A DNA stretch of 64,000 bases from NCBI GenBank assembly GCA_037576215.1, contig JBANDB010000018.1:496001-560000 (forward strand), in the 5' to 3' direction. The stretch is from Armillaria gallica. Lineage: Eukaryota; Basidiomycota; Agaricomycetes; Agaricales; Physalacriaceae. Shown here one piece after another: positions 22,424-34,168 of this stretch (positions within the stretch are counted from its first letter, which is position 1; every line of letters starts with the position of its first letter). The notes under the pieces are model-generated. The model did not search any database and had not been told where the DNA came from. It saw only the letters and a list, made by a program, of their open reading frames with translations. The position numbers and the translations under genes are program-made.

Positions 22424-25111
22424 CTAATTCTGTTTGTCACGTAGAGCTTGGAGGAACTTGACAACATCCTTGGCGACATCTTCCCCCTTGTTTCCTTCTG
22501 TATCGGCCTCTTCTCCTTTGATCATAGCATAGAAAGCAGCAAGATCAGCCGCATGTTCTACCAAAGAATCCAGCTGTGCGGTGCGCGTCCTCCTGCTAGA
22601 ACAAAGCCCATCTAGGATGACAGTCTGGTTGTCTTCACTTCCTTTCATGAGTAATCCAAAAAGAACCGATAGATGTCCTAGCAGGAAGGACGCGTCGGCG
22701 CTCTGCAGTGGATCGGCGCCAAAAGCGAGTGAGGACTGGCGCTCCATTTTGACCTTGGGGTCCCCAAAGATAGGAACTTGATGGAGGTACACTTGAGCCA
22801 GGAGATTGAGGGCACTGGTGGGATGACGACAAGAGCATTTGCGCAGACAAGCAGGCTTTGTCAAGGCACAGGAAGGATCAAGGACTATAACAGAGGTCAG
22901 TCCACTGATGCCAAGTAAAATGTAATAATACATACGCAAACCTCGCAGGACATCCTTTGCGTCTTCAACTTGTTGAACCAGGTTGGTGAAGAGGCCTAAC
23001 GCAAGACAAAGTCTGTCCAGAACACGAGCTTGGGACGTGTCATCATCAGAATTTTCTTCGTCGTCGGGCTCCGTATCGCTTTCCTCTTTCTTCACTTTGG
23101 TGTTCGTCTTGTCGTGCGGCGTCTTTCCTTTTCCTTGATACTCATGACGTATGCGATCGGCCCTGACAATCGTTCGTATGATGAACAGTGGCGCTGTCGG
23201 ATGTGCAAGGAGGTTCTCGCACCAGTCCTGGTCTCTGTGACTGAGGCTAACCAGAACGCGGAATACCATATCCAAGCAACTGTCTGTTGTGGAAAAATGA
23301 GCCGCTGGAAACCCTGATGTCACAAAGACGCACCTATATCTGCGTTGCCACAGGACTTGGAAGTCTTCATCGCAATTTCGGTGCGAACCCCGCAAGAAAT
23401 CAGCCCATTGAGCAGCCAATCCTCTCGTGCTCCCTCAAGAAGATTTCTTGACTGAGCACTGCCGTATCCGGAGCCTGCCCATCGGCCGAGAAGGAAGCTG
23501 TCAAGCAGTCGCAAGATATTATGAGTACTTGTGAAATCTATACTTTTATCATGCTGGGTAGCCGTCGATGGAAAGGGTGTATCCAAGTGATGACGAAGGG
23601 ACTTGAGTAATGTTGGGAAGTGTACTGTAGGAAGGAAGGAAGGTGGAAGAGCAGCCAGAGTATGTGTAATTAACAGAGAAATTGACACCTAAAAAGCGTT
23701 TGAGGGCGGAAAGGGATCGGAAAGCAGCACGGCTCACAGCAACTCCGTCTTCAAATAGAGAGGATGACAAAATAGTTGAATGAATGGAACGAAGCTAAAC
23801 AATCCCGTCAATATATGGTCGCCTACAAGAAGCGTGCTGTAGTTACCAAAACTTGTTCGTTCTTCTTGACCCCCATTTTGCGAAGTTGGATATCCGGAGA
23901 ATCTCCTGCTATGATTGACAAAAGGTCGGTTTCAGGAGTGAGGCGGGCGAGCATTGCAAAGAGGGTTGTGGCGAAATATGTCGTTGGCGAAGAACTGGTA
24001 GATGGAGAACTGGAGCGTTCAGCGACGTCGGCTAGAGACACGTCGTCTCTAGCAACGAGTGCCGAGAAAAATACCAGAATAAGGTCTAAAATCTGAAAAG
24101 ACCTTAGACAAGGCTAAATATACAGATGCCGGGCTGACCTTGTCTTTCCCATCTCCTGCACCATTCTCAACGAAGGTGTCCCAGGTTTGACCGATAAAGT
24201 CTGCTGCTTTAGCCTTGCGAGTAAAGTCGGAGTCGCACAACTTTGTCGCTATTTCCAATGCACTAGATTCCATAAGTACATAATTACGTTGAGAAGAGGG
24301 ACACTCACCTTGACCTTCGCAAGCCTACTCTGCCATCTTTATCCATACCCTCAATGAGATAACCAACTTCGTCCAAGAACCTTCTATTCTCTCCCTTACT
24401 TCTGAGCTCCGTGATACTCTTCAGGGGGTTCATCATTCCACTGGGAAGGGGTTCGGGGACGAGAACATTGGGTGTGCCCCTGCCTTTCGATTTGGTTTTG
24501 GTTCTTTTGGGAGGAGATGAAGTAGGTGTCGCAGGATTAGAGTCGGAATGTGACCGTGATGGTGATGGCTGAGGATACGGGTCGTCCTCTGACGTGTCAA
24601 CGCCCCAGCGAGAGCGAAGCGACGAATATGACTCCCGGCTGAGAAAGTCATCATCCTCGAGACCTAGGCCAGATGCAGCGCCATTGACGGGCAACGAAAC
24701 GAGAAAGGATCTTGATTTCCCAGCATATGTGCGTTTGACTGGCGCACGATGCTGTGGGGGTGGGGGGTCTGGAAAGAGCGCTGGAATTGGTTTCGGAGGT
24801 GAGAGAACGGAGGGCAACGAAGGCGTCCGTCGAGCCAGGCTTGGTGTAGAGCTTCCTGACCGACCAGTGCTGTCTAATGAGGACTCTGTTTTAGATCGCC
24901 CCAGCATGCGTCTTGCAAGCTTTCCTGGGGATCCCGACACCGATACTGTTGGCGATGCTGTTTCGAATATTTGGGACAAGTCTCTTGGTATTTTGGAGGG
25001 CGTAGGCGGGGTGTCGCGCTTTCGGCGCTTCGGAACTTCTTCATCGCTGCCAGCAGTATCGATGAGCTTTCTTTTGGTGGAATTGCGGCCGTAGGTGCGA
25101 GGAAGGGACAT
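22424..25111 (-). CDS. WAPL: Wings-apart-like protein (cohesin release factor)
   Basis: Wapl opens the Smc3-kleisin gate with Pds5 and removes cohesin from chromatin. The N-terminal 250 residues are basic and Ser/Pro-rich (KRKLIDTAGSDEEVPKRRKR, a likely nuclear signal). The conserved HEAT-like Wapl domain begins with PLKSITELRSKGENRRFLDE (about 24360-24420) and runs through SALEIATKLCDSDFTRKAK, DIQLRKMGVKKNEQVL and VFRVLVSLSHRDQDWCENL to LCLALGLFTNLVQQVEDAKD and the C-terminal LLGHLSVLFGLLMKGSEDNQ. Its length of about 800 residues fits fungal Wapl. Start chosen at Met 25111 (MSLPRTYGR, typical of Wapl openings); the frame is open further upstream to 25198 but would run into the shared promoter. 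It is divergent from the Bir1 gene, with 144 bp between start codons. Confidence 0.88.
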
Positions 25112-25255
25112 GGATGCGGTGGTGGACCAGAACGGACCGTGCCACCGTGGAGATATTTGTCGTGGTCCACGTGATTCCACGTGCTTCGTGGCTGTCACAC
25201 GGGTGACGACGCGTTATTCTGTCACGCTCAACAGACACTCATCACCCTCAGCGCC
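25112..25255. promoter_or_regulatory. Divergent promoter of WAPL and BIR1
   Basis: Only 144 bp separates the two start codons. It contains two CACGTG palindromes 10 bp apart in phase (25168-25173 and 25178-25183) within an imperfect GTGG/CCAC-rich palindrome, and ACGCGT at 25209-25214, the core of the fungal MluI cell-cycle box bound by MBF. No TATA seen. Coordinated cell-cycle control of both genes is inferred, not shown. Confidence 0.6.
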
Positions 25256-28200
25256 ATGGAGGTTCTCCAGAATCGTATCGACTCGTTCACGCGTTCAAAG
25301 CGCGTAAAAACTGGCTCGAAAACAATCGTTACACTGAAATGGCCCCATCCATCCAGCTTTCAGGCGAATCCAGAGACACTAGCAGAGGCTGGTTTCTATT
25401 ACGACCCCAGCCCCGAGGACAGGGACAGCGTTACCTGCTACATGTGCAGCAAGCAGCTCAGCGAGTGGGACAGTGACGACGACCCGTTCGATATCCACTA
25501 TCGTAAATGCGCAAGGACGTGTTCCTGGGCAGTGGTCCGGTGTGGTTTGCGAGATGATGTAGACCATCAGGGAAGGTGAGGACGAGTGGGGAGCTGTTGC
25601 CTTATTTGCAGCTGAAAATATTACAGATTTATCTCCCAAAATAAGAATCGTATGCCTTTATCCAAGGTGATGGAGAAGGCCCGGCTTGACACCTTTACTT
25701 TCGGGGATGGCTGGCCCCACGATAGTACCAAGAACGGATGCACCTCGAAGAAGGTACGTATTGGCAATTTTATGTACCAGCTTTCGTACTCATTAATTAT
25801 CATAGATGGCGCGTGCTGGCTTCATATACATGCCCCAAGAACCGGGGGATGACCTTGCTACGTGCTTGTATTGCGGCGTCTCCTTGAGTGGATGGGACGA
25901 CGATGATGATCCATTGTACGTCTTCTCGTATTTTCTCTCGTATTATTCTCATTTATTCTGCAGGGAAGAACATCTTAAGCGAGTCAAGAAGGCCAACGAC
26001 AACTGTCCTATTTTTGCCGACCTCTCTCCACCCCCCAAGCCACCCCCGAAATCGAAAAGCAAAAGCAAACATAATGACATGATTATGCCTACGAAAGGCT
26101 TCGACGGCGCAGAAGAGTCATCCGATATCTCATCCATGCCTGAGGGCAGCCGCACTGCCAAGACACCCCGTAAACCTCGAGCTACCGGGAAGGGTGCCAA
26201 AACTCCTGGCACCCGCTCACGAGCCTCATCTAAAGCCAGCCAACGTTCTGCACTTACAGAAGAGGATGATGAAGACGATACTATGACCGCTCCTCCCCCA
26301 CCACCCAGGACACGAAAGGCCTCGACCAGATCTCGTTCGGCCTCTCGAGCCCCCTCAGTCGATGATGATGCCCCCCGCAAACCATCTAAATCGAGATCCA
26401 AGTCAAAGCCTGTCGTGGAAACTGAGGAGGAGGAAGATGATATTCCAGACCCCCCTCCTCCCAAGTCCTCACGATCAAAATCAAAATCAAAACCCAGGAC
26501 AGTTGAGGTCCCAGAGACGGTCGAGGACGAGGCGCCATTGGGGAGAAGCACAACGCGTAAACCGTCGGCAAAATCTAAGACAAAAGCCGACTCCACTACT
26601 GATGAAACGAGATCCAAACCAAAGCGCATACCTGAAACGGAGGAAGAAGAGATCGAAATAGATATCCCACCTCCTAAGCCGTCGAGATCGAAATCGAAAT
26701 CACGAGCGGTGGCGGAGCGAGAGGCGGATGAGGATGAAATACCTCTAAAGAAAAGCACTACCCGTAAACCGTCATCCAGGCCGCCGGCGAAGCCCCTGTC
26801 ATCCCAGGATGTCGACGATGATGCGCCTGCCAAGAAACCGCCTTCCAAAGCAGCGACGAAATCATCACGGTCTAAACCCCTGCCGCTCCCTCCAGATACG
26901 CAGTCGGAAGACGAAACTGTGCTGACGAAAAAGGCACTTGCCAGATCAACTAGATCCAAGCCAAAAGCGCCTCCGCCGGACGACGACGAACCCGTTCCCG
27001 AACCACTGACCAAAGGATCGTCCAGATCAACTCGATATAAGGGTCAACCACCTTCAGATAGCCAGCCAGAGGATGAATTCTTCGGACCACCCATCCCGGA
27101 ACCCAACGCAAATAAGCCTGTGTCTAAACCTACATCGAAGGCACGACCGAAGCCCACTTCTACGCAACGGCCCGTTCCAGAAGTGGAGCTGCAGTCGGAG
27201 GAAGACATGAGCCAATACGTTCCTCCAAAGACTCCGGCGCTGTCGAAGAAATCATCTAAACCGCGAGTCAAGTCGAAGCCCAATTCAGTAGAAGGTCCTC
27301 AGGCTCCTGACGCCGACGACGAGGTCTTGGTACCTCCAGTGGCAGCACCAGCCCCATCACATGCCCGGAAGCCCTCTAAATCGCAGGCCACGAAAGCCAA
27401 GACCGCTGAAACCGGCCATGAGGCACCTTCTGTCCCCCTTCACGGAAGAAAGCCTTCGTCCTCCGAGGCACATTCCTCCTCGTCCTGGCAACTATCTGGA
27501 ACCAGAAACAATGGACTTTCAGGGCCTGATGAAGACGTAATCATGGAGGAAGTACATGGTCGGTCCCAAATGAAACCGAATGGCACCAGCGCTCGGTACA
27601 ATGTTCCTCACGTGGTCCCAGATTCAGGGAATGCACCACATGAGAAGACGAGAACTTCTCAACAAGCCGAACGTAAACTCGCTTCTAAGACCCCATTATC
27701 CTCTCATGTCAGTCAAAGCGGTACGGCAAGCGACGTCGAACGGAGCGAGATAGATGCAGGGCTGAAACTAGTAGAGATTTCATCGGAGGAAGAGGATGAA
27801 AGGGATCAACCGCCTCAAAAACTCAAACCATCCCACTCGAAGGGGAAAGGAAAAGGAAAAGGAAAGGCGAAGGCGGCAACGGTGGGTATTTTGTCCGAGT
27901 CACGCAATCAGACCCCAGAAGAAACACGACCGCTGACGCCGGATGTGCAAATGGACGACGCAAACGAGGACACTTCAATGCTTGATGTGGAGACACAGCC
28001 GTTAACTCCTCCTCGCGCCACCCCCTCTCCCGTCCGGATGTCTCCCCCATCAATGAATCCTGGCCCTCAAGACGACAGTACCCAACCCTTGGATGCCGGC
28101 TTCCAGTTCTTACCTCCCCTCGCGCTGGAGTCGTTCGTTCCGCTGGAAAGTCTTACGGAAACTGAGCTGTCGATGACCGTTGAAGAGTGGATCCGATACC

Positions 28201-28304
28201 AAATGGGCGTTGAATATGAAAAGTTCAAGCAGGATGGTGAGCGGGAATTAGCCGCCTTCGAGAGGAAGGCGGAGGAGGTCAGAAAGGCTATTGAGGCCTT
28301 GTGA
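25256..28304 (+). CDS. BIR1: Bir1/survivin homologue with two BIR domains
   Basis: Chromosomal passenger complex subunit that guides Aurora kinase to centromeres. BIR 1 (25330-25540) has AGFYYDPSPEDRDSVTCYMC, then W.SDDDPFDIHYRKCARTCSWA; BIR 2 (25670-25990) has ARAGFIYMPQEPGDDLATCL, YC, then GWDDDDDP and, after an intron at about 25918-25963, EEHLKRVKKANDNCPIF. Both keep the CxxC...H...C zinc ligands. About 700 residues of low-complexity tail follow, with repeated SRSKSKS blocks and acidic runs. The C-terminus (28160-28304, TVEEWIRYQMGVEYEKF) is a predicted helix, typical of fungal Bir1. Start Met (MEVLQNRIDSF) is favoured over the in-frame Met at 25181, which would lie inside the divergent promoter. 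Three introns. No RING or caspase-related domain. Confidence 0.9.
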
Positions 28305-30592
28305 GCGTGATGCTTTTCATTTTTCATTTTTACTAGCTTTTATTTTTTAAGTACGCGCAAATAGACCTTAGCTCACACATGGACTCTCCGACGCTATTAT
28401 TATTGTCGATTTGCTGGTTCACGATCGATATACTCTTTGATCCAGAGCCAATTGACTTCTCAACTTCACGGCAACTTTACTTCACTTCTTGCCAGTCAAG
28501 GTTCACCAGAATCTTTTGTAATCTGTACGATCCATCCGTTGGTCATGGACATGCGTATTTATATTGATTATACATCGCAACTCGACGATTAATTTTGGAA
28601 CTTCTAATCAGGAGTGACTAGATTAAACTTGCAGCTCTAGTATCCGTCCTGTGCTGGATTCAATTCAATATTCGCCCTATCATATCGCGCTCCTCTCCGA
28701 GTCGGAAGAGTTTCATAGCTAGACACCAACTATATATCATACATGACTACCGAGTCCGAGCCAACGTAATCAGCTCTCGCGGCAGTCTGGATTTCGGGCA
28801 TCGGGACTTATCCCAAACGCGGATAGGTAAGCGTTGTATTAACCAGGACCGCAAGGCGCCATGACGATAAAAAGCAGATCTGACGTACTTACTTACTGAA
28901 CGTCGCAGCCGGCAGCAAGATGCAGCAATAGAATAAGGCCACTCAATTACTTACATCCCTGGTTTGAGATTTGAGATTTTTCACCTTCTCAAAATGAAGC
29001 CCTTTGACGCCATTTAAGGTCGAGACCTGCATGTTTCAACGTGTCGTGCATGCTTGGAACTATCTTTGAAGCACGATCCTGTTCGCGGGTTTCTGTCACT
29101 GCCAATTGCTGTCATCGGGAAATTAAACTTTCGTTGGCACAAAGATCAGATTCTTCTGAAGAACGCTGTATATCCGGTACACTCTCTGATGAATTAGCCC
29201 ATACAATCGGATGGCGTACTGGGGTAGTATAACCGCCATGTCGCAGATCAATGAAGGTGATATTCCAACACCCGGTCCCTGTCACCTGCAGCGGGGAATT
29301 TCACATCACTACTTATCTGAAGTGTTTGGGCGTATGGGCTGCTATATTTATTGCATCCTCCAGGCAAACAATCACGTTTGTTTATACCGTTTATGGTGTC
29401 CCTGGTATCCCTTTCAAAGTCACAACGTCACGTCCAACTTTTTGCAGGACTCGTTCTGGACCCGCAGCCACAAAAAACAGACAGAATCTCATTGGTCGAT
29501 GGGGCTACTGGATTCTGACCTAGGTTCTTGATTATGAGCCATTCTCCTGGGCCGGTTTTGCTGGTAAAGACCTACTAAACTTGCCGAATCAACCTAGCCG
29601 AAGGTAACAGCACCTTCGCCTACCCACGGCGCAATCGCACTTTTCAGAGGGCTGATCGCACCCAGTTCATGGGTGTCATTTGCTCATATCATCGATACCG
29701 ATCAGGTCAGACGGCTGATTAGATTAAGAAAATTAGAGGTACCCGCGCTGCATACAGCGCCGGGATCCAGCTCCAAGAATTCGCGTAGGAGGATCAGTCA
29801 TTGCGGACAGTGCGACCGGAACCGCAGTTCATACCGTTGTGATCATTCGCAAAGTCGGATGCTCCCTAGAGTTCCTGCATGAACCCGGATTACGCCACAT
29901 CAATGATCATGATGAAGGTCAAAAGTGACTAGGAACGGACCCACTCTTGGTTCAGAACAGCCGGGAATGAAGGCATGGCTACGTGGTTAATATTGAGATA
30001 GAATCTGATGTAACGGCGTTTACAGAAAGAGATACACAAAATGTGCGATTTTATCGACCACGGAGTCAGCCGGACGCTTGTTGTCTCCGTTTGTTTCGTA
30101 TGTCGAATTGGTTTCCAAGTTGGCATCCGAACCCCCGTGAAATACGTCTGCCACCTCTGCGGAAGGTATGGAACACCCGAAAAACATCGCTTACAACGTC
30201 CACATCGTGAGAGGTGACTAGCGCTGGTTCGTAATTGTAACGTCTTGTTTGCATCGACCTTGATCTAGCTTTGTGCCAATATTGGCTTTTCCAAAGGCAC
30301 GGCTGACCACACGGCACAATAATCTTGTGAATTTGTGCATTCCTGCTCCTTAAAAGCTCAATTCTGACGGAAACCTGTATTTCTCCATCCGTAGCAACTT
30401 CGCTGTTACTTCATCGTCACCTTTTTCGAGTTCCTCCTTTCTTCCAGGCCTCGTGTCCCCATTCTATATGGTGCACGTCCATCGACTGGTTGCTGGTCGT
30501 ATCCCTGCTCCCGTCGACGCTAGATCGACACACGCTTTCCGTTGGTGGCTACCTCCAATGCTTTGCTTCGCGCTAATCAAAGTCCTAGGATC
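28305..30592. other. Intergenic stretch, 2.3 kb
   Basis: No supported gene. An open plus-strand region at 29211-29531 is frameable in two phases but matches no family. The 5' leader of the F-box gene probably occupies the last 150 bp. Confidence 0.4.
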
Positions 30593-32190
30593 ATGCCATT
30601 TTTAGACCTCCCCGTGGACCTCTTTTTGTCTATTTTTCGCTTTCTCAGCCTTAACGACATTCTGAGGATAAGACAGGTAAATCTATTGATTTCCTAATCA
30701 CAATCGCCGATATAGATCTCGATTATTTGTACTTTGAACAGGTCTGCAGATACTTGCAAGAACTTTGTAGGCTGCCTAGTGTCTGGCATCTTCTCCTTCG
30801 CACACAAATCGTAGAGCGGAATATCCCCTTCCCCTCAGGCCCTCCGGGATGGCTTAACAACCTAGGGGCAGGGGAGCTAGAAGGCCTCGTTGTCCGTGCA
30901 GTTCGAGCCCGTCGTAACTGGACTTCGCCGTCGCCCCGCGCCACGAGGCAACTGGAAATCACTATCGCGCCGACTAGATTACCCGCCCAGCAAAGACGGG
31001 TTATTGCACTTAAATTTTTCACTCGTGGCCCACGCTCCTACATTCTCTCCGCCGCACTCAGTATTCATGCGCAGCCAAATCCTCCTCAGCTCGGTATCGA
31101 GTGCTGGGATATCAACCGCACCCCCTTGTGTATCGCGAGGCGCCAGGGGCCATGGCTGGGGGGATGTGTCTTCAACAAAGATACTTCTTACCCACCTTCC
31201 GTTGCGGTTAAAGGCCAGGATTCTGGGTGCGTTATTTTTCTTCGGCGCTTTCGGCGACACTCACTCCTGGGCACAGTCTTCAGGTATTCGCCATCTCCAC
31301 CACCGCCCACAACGCAGCTTCTGCCTTCACCACCATCGCCAAGATTACAGGCCCAGTACACGAGCTCCTTGCACTCGCAGGATCGGTCATCCTGATGCGC
31401 AATCATACTGATCAACTCTTCGTCTGTGACGTACGGCGTGCGGGACACCGGATGGAACTTGTCAGACCTCCTCTCCCGCCTCTCCAAGCCGCACAACCAA
31501 CTCAGGTATGTAGCGATGCTGCCACACCCGAGGCTCTTCTCACTATCGCCCGGGCAGGCTGAAGCATGTTTCGAAACCCTCGTCTTTAACGACTTCCTAA
31601 TCATCCTACGATCCAGGTTCCTAGCGATCTACTCCCTCCGTCTATTCCGTCAATCAACGTCGAGTCAAGGCGTCCTTCACCCCCTAGCACACCACGTCTG
31701 GCAATGGAGTGTCGACTCAGGTCGTCTAGCCTTTCACACTTCCCACACACGGGGTCCTCAGCCCATCAGCGTTTTAGTCCGATTTGCGAGCTCATTCCCT
31801 TGGCCCACAAATATGCTCAATCATTTCGTCATATATCCCAACCCTCCAGGGTCACATGCGCTGTACAACTTCACTCCGATTCAAATACAGACCATATCTG
31901 CGCCGTTACGGCTTTTCGCTCTGAGCGACATGGCCATTGGAGAGTATAATACGGCAGTCTGGTTGGACACGGACACAGAATCTTATTTCCTACAAGCGTC
32001 TTCCGGACAAAGACTTGCCGGTTGCGTACTTGGTGCTGTCAACGAGGATCAAGTCGTTTACACGAACGCCTCGGCCGTCTACAACATACATGAAGGCACT
32101 AGTTGGACCCGGGTGACCTTAGACGAGAGAAATGGTAAGATAGCCATTGGAACGCTAGATGGGAGGATAATTGTTTTGGAACTTGCGTAA
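30593..32190 (+). CDS. F-box protein
   Basis: Predicted substrate receptor of an SCF ubiquitin ligase. The F-box lies at the very N-terminus (MPFLDLPVDLFLSIFRFLSL, then NDILRIRQ/VCRYLQELCRLP), split by a short intron whose acceptor precedes GTCTGCAG at about 30743. The remaining 400-450 residues look like beta-sheet-rich repeats (ITGPVHELLALAGSVILMR, NHTDQLFVCDV; ETLVFNDFLIILRSRFLAIY; SSGQRLAGCVLGAVNEDQVV; GKIAIGTLDGRIIVLEL) and may form a propeller-like domain. At least three further introns join frames around 31230-31600. Start at 30593 is the first Met before the F-box. No neighbour on the same strand suggests its target. Confidence 0.8.
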
Positions 32191-32419
32191 GTTAGCTGCG
32201 TGCTCTCATTTTTCCTGGGTTCTTACACTAAATGCAGATGACCCGATACGTCTTATATTTTCATGATTTGCATATGCTTTGCATCGCACGAAGATACGCC
32301 GATGGTCAGTAACATACATCTGAATCTTTGATTGATTGCAGATATGGTAATTGAAGTCAGATGAAAATCTCATGGAATAGTCGCGATAAGGACCTTTCTA
32401 TTAGCATTAAAAATGGAGG
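32191..32419. other. Short convergent intergenic region
   Basis: Contains the two 3' ends of the F-box gene and the UBX gene. AT-rich; no other feature seen. Confidence 0.4.
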
Positions 32420-33822
32420 TCATACGCAAGAATGAGGTGGACGTACTGCGGAGGGAGTAAGTCCGAGCTCCCTCAAAGACTTTGAGAAATCTGAACGAGA
32501 AAAAGCTTTCCTATCCAGGAGCAGCATCATGAGGTTTCGATGCCAAAAAACGTAATTGGTGACTTACCTCGGGAAGTGCTGGGCAAACATTACCGTTTCA
32601 ACATCAACAGATAGCACCTGTCCTGCAAGGAACTCTGCAACCTCACGTAAAGCTAGGGAGACAATAGTCAGGTCATGCGATTGGATTGTTAAGGTAATGT
32701 GAATAGGGATACGTACGAGCATCGCTCGATAGAGTCGTTGTGTACGGCTGCCCTCCCGAGGACATGCGTATTTGTAATCGGGTTTCTTTGAACTCCCTAC
32801 CTTTAACGCCAGACGGCGACGAAGCAGCCACTGGGGCAGTGGAAACGGCAGGAGCCGCGGTCGATAAATTATCAGTGATAGGTTTGCCCTCTCGAAGGGC
32901 CTTTTCCCTGGCAGCTTTCTCAGCACGAGCTTTCTTGTCCGCCTCAATCTGAGCCTTTACTGCTGCCTTAGCCTTAGCCTCTTCGATCTTATCTGAGAAT
33001 CAAGGGTGAATAAAACGTGACAAGCACAACGATGACAAATGAACCTCTTTTCCTTTGTTCCGCTTCCTTTATGGCCTCCTTGGCTTTGAGATCCTCTTTA
33101 ATTTTATTCATGTCCTGTGGCCGGTAATAAAACAACGGAAGAGGAGAATAAAACAGGAGTAATTCGGACCTTGTTTGCTTTCCGACGAATTTTCTCGTTC
33201 TCCTTGTGTTCGACGGCCTCTTCTGTTGCTTTCCTAGCACGCTTTTCGGCCATCTTTTCGCGAAGCTCGGCGAGCTTCGCGTTCTTCTCTTCCTCGGTGA
33301 GGGGCTTGACCTGCACATATGGATGATCATGCGGAGAAGCGGGGATTCCTCAAAGAAGTGAGCTCACCTCTTCCGTCGACTCTTCGAATGCGGTATGACC
33401 GCTCTTTTCAGCATGGAAATTGGCGAGAGCTGTATTCCGGAAGACCTTTCCACACTCTGAGCATTTGATGCTCTACGATTATTGTCAGTCGGGTAATAAT
33501 ATGACGATACCTTACACACCTTGGCTTCCAGGCCAGCTAAATTAGCGGCAGCTTCTGCGTCATCGTCCTCATCGACGTCCATCGGTGCAGAGCTGGCTGA
33601 CACTGACACTGAACCCATATCTGGTATAGGCTGTTCCCCATGCTCCAATATGTGGTCCATGGCTGGCTGTAGTCCACGACTTCCGGTCACCTTGAGGGCC
33701 CCTGCAGAGTCGAGTCGCGATCGAAACTTGAGATAATCGTGACATTTGGATGAAATTTCCTTACAGTCGACACGTGCGGCTTCAAATCCCATGCCAATCA
33801 GACTATCTCTGTCGCTAGGCAT
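32420..33822 (-). CDS. UBA / C2H2 zinc-finger / UBX protein (UBXN1/SAKS1-like)
   Basis: Adaptor linking ubiquitylated clients to Cdc48/p97. The N-terminus holds a UBA-type fold (MPSDRDSLIGMGFEAARV, intron, ALKVTGSRGLQPAMDHILEH). A single C2H2-like finger follows (SIKCSECGKVFRNTALANFH, then AEKSGH; about 33390-33480). A long charged coiled coil is broken by short introns (LTEEEKNAKLAELREKMAEK, DMNKIKEDLKAKEAIKEAEQ, AKAAVKAQIEADKKARAEKA). The C-terminus is a UBX domain: LREVAEFLAGQ, VMFAQHFPR, intron, then AFSRSDFSKSLRELGLTPSA. The FPR loop that contacts p97 is present. Start Met at 33822 precedes the UBA directly; an in-frame upstream Met at 33879 adds 19 unsupported residues. Divergent from the gene at 34169. 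Confidence 0.88.
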
Positions 33823-34168
33823 CGTTGCAAGAAAAAATGGAGTTGTATTGTGGCGACAATGTGATGGTACGAAAGGCAAGTGCTAAAGGTCACGTCACAG
33901 TTTCCTTTTTGAGGACATGATCAGTAATCACGTTCTGCAGGGACTACCAAAATAACGCGTCTGAAGCAGCGCAGTTTATTTTCTATGTACTAAACCTAAC
34001 TCCAGTTCCACTTTTCAGGCTGAACCTGGGAAAAACGAGAAAAAGTGGTATTTCTACTAGGACGCGTCGCATCACGTGCAACTCCGGAGCTCGTCGGACT
34101 TTGAATTGCGACACTCCGATAAGATAATACAGCTTTTGTATTTTCCTTATCACGACTCAACTAGCTGT
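33823..34168. promoter_or_regulatory. Divergent promoter of the UBX and NOPCHAP1-like genes
   Basis: 346 bp between start codons. Carries ACGCGT at 33955-33960 and 34062-34067 and CACGTG at 34073-34078, the same two hexamers found in the WAPL/BIR1 promoter. A pyrimidine-rich tract lies around 34010. Regulatory roles are inferred from motif identity only. Confidence 0.45.

Noticed and set aside
24594..25094. 166-codon plus-strand frame
   Set aside because: Antisense to the Wapl N-terminal low-complexity exon.
25949..27013. 354-codon minus-strand open frame
   Set aside because: It is the antisense shadow of the low-complexity Bir1 tail; the SRSKSKS codons read as a Gly/Asp/Ser-rich frame on the other strand.
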